A stretch of 24,193 nucleotides of DNA from Ophiothrix spiculata (Eukaryota; Echinodermata; Ophiuroidea; Amphilepidida; Ophiotrichidae). The notes below the pieces were generated by a model. That model saw only the letters and a list, made by a program, of their open reading frames with translations. It had not been told where the DNA came from and did not search any database. The position numbers and the translations under genes were made by a program. The stretch lies in assembly GCA_000969725.1 (NCBI GenBank), contig JXSR01S065691.1, one strand, 5' to 3'. The first letter of the stretch is position 1. Each line of letters opens with the position of its first letter. Shown one piece after another: positions 9,371 through 19,300 of this stretch.

Positions 9371-9578
9371 AATTTCGGGGAAGAAATTTTTGTCAAAGGG
9401 GAGGATAATGAAATGGAAGGAGCAGTGGGCTTAGGGTAATTTCGGGGGACGAAATTTTTGTCAAAGGGGAGGATAATGAAATGGAAGGAGGTTTAGGCTC
9501 AGACTCAGGATTTAACCATATTTTGTATTGAACAATGTGTAAAAATACTTCAGTAATCTTAAACAAATTTCTTCAAAA

Positions 9579-10041
9579 CGTCAACGTGAGTAACTTATTA
9601 CTTTATTTTGGTTTTGATACGATGAACTTTCAATATTAATGTTTCATAACAAACCAGATGAACTTATTTAAGAATTCAAAATTATCTTTTCAAATAAATT
9701 CATCTTTTTATATTTCAAAGACCAGAGTTTACTGGAACTAAACATTATGCTAAGAACTCTTGAATATCTTTTAAACTTGTTTTATTTACCTTTTTATGAC
9801 CACTGGTCACGATGTGAGTAGTACGATTGTCATTTACTATCAGTGTTCTATCGCCATTTCCATGTTACATTGCTTTGAATTTTGACGTTCGTTTCAGCCA
9901 TTTTAGCTGAGCTTTTCGTGAAATTCTCACATAAGTTTCAGAAGATATTCAACAATTGTTTTTATAATAATTAGTTACCAGATTGTAATATTTATTGTCA
10001 TATTTAAGAATGAAGTGCAATGTTTTGGTGTCAAAAGTCGC
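9579..10041. other. AT-rich stretch without recognised gene
   Basis: Nothing beyond AT-rich unique-looking sequence. It lies between the composite repeat and the first copy of the 1.47 kb duplication. Confidence 0.4.
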
Positions 10042-10506
10042 CATTTTTAGGATCACAACTTCTTTGCATTCGTTTCCCTAGAGTGGCGAAACTTTTGTAA
10101 ATTAAGGAAATGCTTGGATTCGGGATTTTTATATCAAATTAAAGCTGCTTCTTTCCTGATTTTGGAGATATGTTTCTTTTTGAAAATAATGAAGTTTTGA
10201 GGGTTTTATGTAATATTTTGGTCCAATTTTATTGTGTTTTGAAATAGGTTCGAATCTCTTGAGATTTGAATTATTTTAGTAACACCTTTTTCATTGCCCA
10301 ATCAAATTGGTCAGTTTTCTGTCGCGATTTTCACACATTTGTTGCGTCCACCAATCAAAGTTGTTCGTCATTCTAGCTCCAGCCATCAGCTAAACAAGAT
10401 GTGTTTTTGTTACGTGCAAAAGCTTAGGTAGCTAGTGTAGAAGCCGCTCGGATCCTGCGAGTTTAAATAGCGCCCCCTACATTTTGTTACAGTAATAAGC
10501 ATCAGA

Positions 10507-10675
10507 GGGGAGCGTGGCCGAGTGGTTAGAGCACGAGACTCGTAATACAGAGGTTGTGGGATCAAGCCCCGGTGGCGACACTGCCGGTCGGACCATGTTT
10601 CCTTGGGCAAGAAACTTTATTCTAATTGCTCCATGGTTTGGAAGTCACGTAAAGCCGTTGGTCCCCTGGTGAGTA
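10507..10675 (+). mobile_element. tRNA-derived SINE in duplication unit 1
   Basis: The A-box-like TGGCCGAGTGG (10515-10525), a decayed B box GGATCAAGCCC, and the shared body CCTTGGGCAAGAAACTTTA and GGAAGTCACGTAAAGCCGTT then GGTCCCCTG identify the same family as at 2382. The 3' part is cut off after GGTCCCCTGGTGAGTAG. Confidence 0.75.
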
Positions 10676-11977
10676 GTCATAATACTTTCACATGTTCTTG
10701 GATTTAATTACAGAAACATTTCCTTCATTGAAAGTGGCATCTTTGAATTGTGCAAGGAATATACAAGATCATCGACAAATCTTGATACCTTTAAGTTTCT
10801 ATAGGCCGTTAGACTACTATCAATAGTCACTGCCCATAAAATAGACCACACCTATATGTCTAAATAGCTTCACATTATGTAATTAGTACAGTTTAAATAT
10901 GAGGCATTACCAAAAATTAGGGTTTAAATCACAATTGACACAGGCCGCTATTAGCGGGTAGAGCCTTGATCTGTAGAGTGAATTTACTGCTTTAATGCAT
11001 CCATGATGCACGTGTGGGATGAGTTGAAATTTAAGGGAGCACAATTGAGGCTGCATCTAGTTGTATACATGCCAAACTGTGTGCATATTTGACTTCCAGA
11101 TCAAGGCTCTTCCCACAAAAGGCAGATCCCAAGGTTCCCAGCCCATCAGGGAAAATTATTTTACTTTTTTCCAGTCAGGGAAGGAAAAATCAGAATTTTG
11201 TTTCCTTAAAATGCTGGGAAACCTGGATCCATGCAATACAAAGGGCGAATAGGTAATTCTCTTTGTGTTTAGGCATGGATGGGTTATTATATACACATTT
11301 TTCAATATGATTAAATAAACAAATCAGCCTCAAAGGTGGGGTTTGTCATTTCAGGATGTCTGTAGGAAAATCTTGCCCTGGACCAGCATAACTTACATAT
11401 CATATTAAAGCTTATCATGCTTATTGCTCATTGTGTGGTAGTGCCTCATACATGTAATTATTGCAAGGAAGCAGCTCAACAACTCTTAATTTGTATAAAA
11501 CATATTTAGTCATTTTTAGGATCACAACTTCTTTGCATTCGTTTCCCTAGAGTGGCGAAACTTTCGTAAATTAAAGGGATAAGCTTGGATTCGGGATTTT
11601 TATATCAAATTAAAGCTGCTTCTTTCCTGATTTTGGAGATATGTTTCTTTTTGAATATAATGAAGTTTTGAGGGTTTTATGTAATATTTTGGTCCAATTT
11701 TATTGTGTTTTGAAATAGGTTCGAATCTCTTGAGATTTGAATTATTTTAGTAACACCTTTTTCATTGCCCAATCAAATTGGTCAGTTTTCTGTCGCGATT
11801 TTCACACATTTGTTGCGTCCACCAATCAAAGTTGTTCGTCATTCTAGCTCCAGCCATCAGCTAAACAAGATGTGTTTTTGTTACGTGCAAAAGCTTAGGT
11901 AGCTAGTGTAGAAGCCGCTCGGATCCTGCGAGTTTAAATAGCGCCCCCTACATTTTGTTACAGTAATAAGCATCAGA

Positions 11978-12146
11978 GGGGAGCGTGGCCGAGTGGTTAG
12001 AGCACGAGACTCGTAATACAGAGGTTGTGGGATCAAGCCCCGGTGGCGACACTGCCGGTCGGACCATGTTTCCTTGGGCAAGAAACTTTATTCTAATTGC
12101 TCCATGGTTTGGAAGTCACGTAAAGCCGTTGGTCCCCTGGTGAGTA
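11978..12146 (+). mobile_element. tRNA-derived SINE in duplication unit 2
   Basis: Identical to the copy at 10507, displaced by 1471 bases. It arose through the tandem duplication, not through a separate insertion. Confidence 0.75.
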
Positions 12147-13166
12147 GTCATAATACTTTCACATGTTCTTGGATTTAATTACAGAAACATTTCCTTCATT
12201 GAAAGTGGCATCTTTGAATTGTGCAAGGAATATACAAGATCATCGACAAATCTTGATACCTTTAAGTTTCTATAGGCCGTTAGACTACTATCAATAGTCA
12301 CTGCCCATAAAATAGACCACACCTATATGTCTAAATAGCTTCACATTATGTAATTAGTACAGTTTAAATATGAGGCATTACCAAAAATTAGGGTTTAAAT
12401 CACAATTGACACAGGCCGCTATTAGCGGGTAGAGCCTTGATCTGTAGAGTGAATTTACTGCTTTAATGCATCCATGATGCACGTGTGGGATGAGTTGAAA
12501 TTTAAGGGAGCACAATTGAGGCTGCATCTAGTTGTATACATGCCAAACTGTGTGCATATTTGACTTCCAGATCAAGGCTCTTCCCACAAAAGGCAGATCC
12601 CAAGGTTCCCAGCCCATCAGGGAAAATTATTTTACTTTTTTCCAGTCAGGGAAGGAAAAATCAGAATTTTGTTTCCTTAAAATGCTGGGAAACCTGGATC
12701 CATGCAATACAAAGGGCGAATAGGTAATTCTCTTTGTGTTTAGGCATGGATGGGTTATTATATACACATTTTTCAATATGATTAAATAAACAAATCAGCC
12801 TCAAAGGTGGGGTTTGTCATTTCAGGATGTCTGTAGGAAAATCTTGCCCTGGACCAGCATAACTTACATATCATATTAAAGCTTATCATGCTTATTGCTC
12901 ATTGTGTGGTAGTGCCTCATACATGTAATTATTGCAAGGAAGCAGCTCAACAACTCTTAATTTGTATAAAACATATTTATTTAATACTCCATGATGTTGA
13001 GAAGTACAACTCTTCTTAAATAAAAGAAACAGTACAAATGTGCAATACTGTAAAATAGTGACATTCCAATATGAACAATACAAAAATATAATTTATGTAT
13101 GTACATGTAGCACCTGTACTTAAAAATAGAAACTGTCCAATCATGTTTTACTTGTACAAGACAAAG

Positions 13167-13351
13167 TACATTAGAAACTCATTATAACGAAATATGATGT
13201 AAGAAAAGCCCTGTTATAAAGTACTTATTTTACTTTACCATTTTACTAATTTCTTTTGTTTTTTATTGTTTAAAAAACCCTGATATAACATGGATATAAA
13301 AAAGTAATTTGTCTGTCCCCAGAAACTTCGTTATAATGAGTTTCTACTGTA
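13167..13351. mobile_element. 185-bp MITE with 25-bp TIRs and TA ends
   Basis: The left TIR TACATTAGAAACTCATTATAACGAA (13167-13191) and right TIR (13327-13351) are inverted with one mismatch in 25. Both begin at TA, the target preferred by Tc1/mariner/pogo transposases. The interior is AT-rich and noncoding. Confidence 0.8.
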
Positions 13352-13452
13352 GAAGGTGATTTAATTTCAATCATTTACTGATTGACTTCCCAACACAAAG
13401 CGGAGAGAAGTAGTCACACGTATCCAACAATGAGGGATCAGGATCTTTCAAA

Positions 13453-14155
13453 TACACTCGCTGTCTAAAGTATTTCCGCACAAACACTTTATACAGCCAT
13501 ATCTCACAAGGAAACTATTGGGAAACTTATGTTGCTTTTGGTCAGATCTGATAGGTAATCTAGTTAAGTGTACGGGTAGGGGGAAACAACACAAATGGGT
13601 CGAAAAACGTGATTTTTAGGTCAAATTTGATTTGACAACACCTGTGTCAAGGTCACTTCACCGTTCAAATTGAGTGGTCATATGGAATATGTATATGTAA
13701 TAGAGAGACAAGCAGGCGATTAAATGTCCTGGTCACGCTTGACTTCGCCACTAAAATGCTTGGAAGCAAAAACGAAAAATGATCCTTCAACACCCCCCAG
13801 TTTACAAAAATAGGGCTGTGGTAAAAGTGGAATGGTCCCTGGCAGTATATGAGGTTTTCAATCTGTCATATACCATCACAAAACACTCCACATTCATTAC
13901 AGCCCTATCTTAGTAAACTGGTGGGGCGTTGAAGGATCATTTTTCGTTTGCTTTCAAGCATTCTCTTGGCGCAGTCTAGCGTGACCAGGACATTTAATCA
14001 CCTGCTTGTTACTCTATTACATATACACATTCCATATGACCACTCAACTTGAGCGATGAAGAGACCTTGACCCAGGTGTTGTCAAATCAAATTTGACCTA
14101 AAAATCATGTTTTGAATAAAGTGTTTGTACGGAAATACTTTAGACCGCGAGTGTA
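13453..14155. mobile_element. 703-bp foldback element with about 300-bp arms and TA ends
   Basis: The outer ends are TACACTCGCTGTCTAAAG and its mirror CTTTAGACCGCGAGTGTA. Apart from a gap at about 13492-13600 the arms pair along most of their length. Shared blocks include AATGATCCTTCAAC, TAAATGTCCTGGTCACGC, GTGGTCATATGGAAT, GATTTTTAGGTCAAATTTGA and TTGACAACACCTG. The centre near 13830-13860 is the loop. TA at both ends suits a Tc1/mariner-type MITE. It is noncoding. Confidence 0.85.
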
Positions 14156-15193
14156 CTTCCTGAAATAAACCATGTTGTATTTGTGTAACTATACCTCATA
14201 AATATTTCACTGAATGTGACTGTGACAATCACAATCAAATTCACTTAAACAACTTCCATATTGTTCTGGGTCATCCGATAAGTGATTTGATTACGGAGGG
14301 GTGTGGTAGTTTGTAATCAGCTTTAAATACATGCTCTCAACGCAGACTCCATCCTCAAGCACATTCCTAATTTATAGGCTTTCAAGCTTGTTGGATTTTG
14401 TTGAGCCGTCTCCAAATGTCTGTGTGGTGCTAGATAAGAAATTGTGAAACCAAATCTGTAACATTAGATACAAATCAAATATTGGAACATTTATTTTGTA
14501 CACTGAATTATACAATAAAATCAAACTAACATAACATTGATTGTTGAAATGTATGACTTTGAATCCATGCTTGTTCACTTGAAAACATAACTTAAAGACC
14601 AATTGGAATATTTCATAACTCTATATTGAAGTATGCAACAAGCGGCCAATTAACACACAAACCAATATGACCATACGCAGAAATAAATTAGTCTGTACTT
14701 TTTGAATCATAACAACGTACCCAATCATGTTGAATATTCAAAATCAACCAAAAATAATACCAAAATCATTAAAATTCATGTACCAAATGTATTAATATGC
14801 AGTGATTTTGTCTTAATCTTAATCAATCATCGCTAGTCTCTTACACAACACAAAACCACCAGTTCACAATGTTGTAGAATACAAGGGATATGCTATAAAT
14901 CCCGTAACAGAGTTTGATTGTTTTTTGCATACTTCAAGGTTTATAGAGTATATGGTAGTATGGGGATGGACACTTTGGAGCCACGGACACTGGTTTCACA
15001 ACAAACAGTATTTTACCAACTCTTTCACATCGACTCGCAAAAGCGTGCACAATTGGCCGTAATATTACTTCAACATAATTTATACAAAATGCTCTAAAAA
15101 ACTACAAGCCGAAATTAGTCAAAAATTTGCCTGCAAGCACTTGATAGGAAGAGGTATCTAGCGCCATCATCAATTTGTCTAAAAAGAATAATG
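14156..15193. other. Stretch without recognised gene
   Basis: AT-rich sequence with only short frames. It could be distal 3' UTR or flank of the minus-strand IDUA gene. No exon with a recognisable protein is visible. Confidence 0.4.
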
Positions 15194-15201
15194 CTTGTGA
15201 T

Positions 15202-15392
15202 CAGTGTTCCTGCTAAGGCCATTGGCACAGGTGACATGAAAATTGGTGCAACAGGATTCTGAAAAAGTGTTTAAAAAATTCTTTTCCTGCCTTTATTTGG
15301 CCAATTTTTAGCCTCAGCTCACGATTTTGGCAAAAGCACCTCTTCAACATTGTCAAAATTGCTCAAACTCAAACACCTTAGCGGGAACACTG
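15202..15392. mobile_element. hAT-like MITE, 191 bp
   Basis: CAGTGTTCCTGCTAAGG (15202-15218) is inverted at 15376-15392 (CCTTAGCGGGAACACTG) with 1 mismatch in 17. The CAGTG start is typical of hAT ends. The flanking octamers CTTGTGAT (15194-15201) and TTCGTGAT (15393-15400) agree at 6 of 8 positions, consistent with a decayed 8-bp target duplication. Confidence 0.75.
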
Positions 15393-15526
15393 TTCGTGAT
15401 CTACGGCTATCTTAAGCTATCATAAGTGAGGGGGCTGAAAGCTGCTCTGAGCGGCTTGCTGATCAAAGTGTCTATCACAACTAAGTGATTTGCATATTGT
15501 TAAAGTATAGTAATTTTCGTGCAGTT

Positions 15527-15532
15527 TTTATT
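15527..15532 (-). terminator. Candidate poly(A) signal for IDUA
   Basis: AATAAA on the minus strand, about 680 bases past the IDUA stop codon; the nearest canonical hexamer I found downstream of that gene. Weak on its own. Confidence 0.25.
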
Positions 15533-15926
15533 TTTGTGAATTTCGTGAGTAGACATCTGGGGAAAATAAACTCGCGAAAAGTATCTTTGGTACTAGGTTT
15601 CTATTGTGATGACATCAAAACCAAAATATGGTTTTTTTAGAGAGAAAAAAACAATTCACCGAGTAATTTGTAGAGAAGGAATGTGACATAACTGTGAAAC
15701 GGTACGTGTTCATACTACATTAGAAAGGCTTAATGAAAGCCATGATCATTTGCATCTACAAAATAGGAACATGGTTTGTAAACCATCTCGTACTGCCTTC
15801 AAAAAAAGATTTTAGACTATGATCACAATATTTTGTACGAACAGTATAATACAAACAGTGTTTAGTCCATCTAGAAGGTCCACTGGCAGCGAACGACGCC
15901 CTCGCTGCTCACTTCGCTGTTCATAA

Positions 15927-16029
15927 CTGTTGGTAAGAAGTATTGTAACCAGTCTTAAAAGTTCGCACAACATGGTCAAATCATCATCAAAGCACTGTTC
16001 GTAAGAAGTATTGTGACCATAGTCTTAAA
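15927..16029. repeat. Imperfect direct repeat, 68-base spacing
   Basis: CTGTTGGTAAGAAGTATTGT at 15927 recurs at 15995 with one change, and both are followed by a similar ACCAnTCTTAAA stretch. It lies in the presumed 3' UTR or flank of IDUA. Confidence 0.6.
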
Positions 16030-16212
16030 GTCGATGCCTCAATGCATGCATTGTTATTTATCATCCATGGTTCAGTGTAAACAAAAATCCAGAGTGCAGG
16101 GCCCCATTGTTTGTAAATGCAACCCAAATCATGCATTCTTGTTTGCTCTGAGGAAATATGGCATGGACTTAAACATTATCCTGTAAGCAAATTATACCTC
16201 GACAAATTTCTG

Positions 16213-16310
16213 CTAGTGTGTTGCCTTGTTGACAGGAATGGAATATTGTCCCTTCTGACCCCAGTAGTCTACAGCACAAACTCTATACCAACTTTCACCC
16301 TGTTTTGTAC
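16213..16310 (-). CDS. IDUA: IDUA terminal exon
   Basis: The acceptor CTTCACAG (minus strand) precedes base 16310; TAG lies at 16215-16213. It starts in phase 1, completes Ser, then reads [20 protein letters not shown] and [11 protein letters not shown]. It aligns with [20 protein letters not shown] of human IDUA and ends somewhat earlier. A longer open frame on the opposite strand overlaps it and is a shadow. Confidence 0.92.
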
Positions 16311-19300
16311 CTGTGAAGAAGATAAATTGAAATTTAATTGTAAAATAAAAGATAAAAATTATATGGTTATAGGAGGTCCCCTATTTGAGTCATCACTTAT
16401 CTCAATTTATTTAAATTTCAAATTCAAAACAATAATATCCTTGGCAAGAGTAATTTTGTGCTATCATGGTATAGTATCAGACCTCACAAATGGGTTAACT
16501 TTTTGATGAAAACCCTTCGACATGGATACAGTTTTCTTCCAAAACAACCCTTAAAGTTTGATAGGGGTATAGAGACTTCAGCGGAATATTCAATCAAACC
16601 CCATATTAACCTAGCCAAGTCACATGATCATAGTCTTTAGAAAAATGTTAATGGTAGGCGCATCTGTGTTATAAATACGACAGAGCTGTCGGATTCCGAC
16701 AACTGTTTACGGTAGAAAGTATATCAGTATCAGAAAACATGAAGATAGTTTGATTCATTTTTATTCCTAAATCAGTCTAACAAAGTAAAATAATCATATT
16801 TATAAAACAAAAATTGATTAGAAATCATCATGTATATGATAAACACAATACAATGTGTCTATCGGATTCCTATAGCTCTATCGGAAATGTTTCACAGTCG
16901 TGCCGTATACAATAGTGTCTGACCGATCTGATCAGATGGATCTGAATCAGACCAATTTCAATTTGTTGGATATGAATCGGAATTATGAACAAATCTATAT
17001 TCTGCTAATTTCATAAACCGATTAAACAAATCCCTGGAAAAAGTGCAAATAATCACGTTAATTGCACATCTTTTTGCACCAACCAAACTCACCAGAAGCA
17101 GCAGGCAACATTAAAATACTATAACAATACATATTTGTGCCTAGAATTAACTATATGACAACCACATGATACGTAAATGATCAATGGATTCCCTGATATT
17201 GCGTTAATGTTGTCAATTTATTGCCCGTTGTAAAAATACATTTTGAGAATCGGAATAAGACGATTTGAAGCTAACTTAGATCAGAATCAGCCCGATTCCA
17301 ATCTTGGGTCAGACACTAGATATAGACCTAATGACAAACTTGATATCTTACTTTGAGCGTCTTCCACAGAGTGTACAAATGAAGTGAAGATGATATCTTG
17401 TGCATTAATCCTTTGATATGGTCCCGCCATGCTTGTGTTAGAAAACTCCACTTGATATGAGAGGATACATCGGGACCCTACATCCGCATCATTCCAAATA
17501 ACTAATGTGTCATGTGACGTGATCGGGTGTAATCGCACATCTGTTACCTACAGTTTACACAGACAAAAGAAATAGTGTCAAAACACAAATAAGTGCCAAA
17601 GCAAGCCTCTATTACGCAATTAGTAAATTCATTTTAATTTTTGGTCAAATTTCTTGATTTTCATAATGAAAAGTAGTAATTTTTATTTAATTTTTTAAAC
17701 CCATTATTGGTTGTTAACTTGGGTGTTATTGTTCTAAATGGCTTAAATAAGGATCAAATTTACACATGAGGTTGTATTTTTTGTTAAACCTGACCAGGCT
17801 TTACGGTTCAGTGCACCCAAAAATCAGCGGACAAATTGTCCTTCCGTACGCGTTACCGTCCTTCCGTGACCATGATCCCTTCACATTTCGCATTGTTAAA
17901 ACATAACCGTAGGGAATATTTTGATGTGGAATGTGGCAAACTATTGCAGAAACACCAAGCAATACATTCAGTAACTTTGAAATACAATTTCTTCATAACT
18001 TTCATAAAAATTTTCAAAAATGTACTCAAGGTGAAAAACCATGTCCGTTTTGCTGTCCTTCCGTGACCGACCTCATTAATATGCATATTTTGCGACAGAG
18101 GAATTTTTATGAAAAAATTCCTGTTGAATATGAATGCTTTCAGATATACTCAACTAAATATGGAATTAGTTTTATTTTATCCAATTCAATTTTGGCAATG
18201 TATGTGTTTGAAATACAGAAAAATTCTGTGATTGTCCTTAATTCCGTTACCGTGAAAATGCCCAGCTGAATTTCAATTGGGGTCCATTATACAATGTTAG
18301 TTTAACCCAAACTGCCTCTTCAGTGTCACATGGTTTTTCTTAATTGCAAGTGCCATAATTCCTTGGACAGAGTTTGCGGGTCATATGGCCTTGTAGACAG
18401 GATTTTTGGTTTACATTGTCCATGGAATAGTGGATCTGGGCTAGGCCTACATTACCTGTCCTGGTGCCACTGTAGGTTTATCACATACATGAAGAAGTAA
18501 CACGCCAGGTTTGTTGAGGTAAAGCGTCATTGGAAACTCTCCAAGCTTGGCAGGACCTTTTATTCTCACAGGCTCCTGAAAAACAAACATGATTACTCCA
18601 TTAGCCATCAACAAATTGGCCTATGGGACCTGACTGAACACTCTTGACATGAAAACTGAGTATCAGAATTAATTGGCATTTTTAAAGTGTCTCAGATCAA
18701 CTTCCTATTTGTAGGATTTGACCTCAAATTTATATTAGACCTTGACCTTACCCCACCAGATCACACCTTGGACCGAGGAATATTCGTTAAATGACCTTGC
18801 ATCACCTTAGGTCTTAGGTAACTTTTTGACCTTGAAATGACCTCAGATCAATTTTTTGATCATTTTGGAAATTTGACCTCAAATGGCATATTGACATTGA
18901 CTTTGGGTAAAGGGTTATCTATGATCCAAGTTTGATCCATGTTGGGTCAATTGTTCATGAGTTATGGCCTTTACCTTGAAATGACTTCAGATGATCTCAG
19001 TTCAAGTTAAGAATATTCTTTAAATTTGGAAAAAAAATTGCAAATAATATCTTGATCTCAAATAACCTTGACCACATCCCAAAAAAAGTTATGCAGCATA
19101 TGTTAAACTAAACTCCTTCATGTCACTATGTTTCGTCAGTGGGAGCCTAACGGATCTCAAGTTACAGCAAAACTTTAACCAACACCCCACCCTACACAGA
19201 CACATACTACATATGAACAAAGTGACTGCTAAGTCTTTTCTAAACTATAGTTCAGGTCAGACGATGAATGGGAGAAAGATGAAGCACATGAATAAGTTCC

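Larger units (their letters stand above)
7651..9578. mobile_element. Composite repeat with direct and inverted terminal modules
   Basis: Direct module: TAATGAAATGGAAGGAGCAG onward at 7651-7720, repeated in the same orientation at 9406, and again partially at 9474 (a 68 bp tandem). It contains GGGGACGAAATTTTTGTCAA and AAAGGGGAGGATAA, which look like the polypurine-tract region upstream of a Ty3/gypsy-type 3' LTR. Inverted module: 7721-7802 is the reverse complement of 9488-9578, apart from a 10-base gap. Between them lie about 1.7 kb with a proline-rich ORF. No reverse transcriptase or integrase motif is visible. A rearranged LTR-element remnant is likely but not proven. Confidence 0.55.
10042..12979 (+). 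repeat. Two-copy tandem duplication, about 1.47 kb per unit
   Basis: Unit 1 spans 10042-11508 and unit 2 spans 11511-12979. They start at CATTTTTAGGATCAC and end at GTATAAAACATATTTA. The only differences I found lie in the first 170 bases: T/C in ACTTTYGTAA, a small rearranged stretch at AAGGAAATG/AAAGGGATAAG adding 2 bases, and A/T in TTGAAWATAATG. The remaining 1.3 kb looks identical. Each unit carries a SINE and a 14-bp inverted repeat, AGAGCCTTGATCTG (10960-10973 with 11097-11110, and again 1471 bases later). Each also has CCAAT boxes (GCCCAATCAAATTGG, CCACCAATCAAAG) ahead of the SINE. Confidence 0.95.

Noticed and set aside
10507-12060. Possible tRNA-Ser genes
   Set aside because: A and B box-like motifs are present, but the cloverleaf arms do not close, B boxes are decayed, and a SINE body follows each copy.
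11061-12723. Identical 63-codon ORFs at 11061 and 12532
   Set aside because: They are identical only because of the tandem duplication. They overlap an inverted-repeat arm and resemble no known protein.
16117-16506. 129-codon + strand ORF as a gene
   Set aside because: It overlaps the IDUA terminal exon on the other strand and its translation shows no family resemblance.
17836-18269. Overlapping ORFs in the IDUA intron on both strands
   Set aside because: GTCCTTCCGT recurs several times here, suggesting a dispersed repeat; the translations match nothing I know and no splice support is visible.
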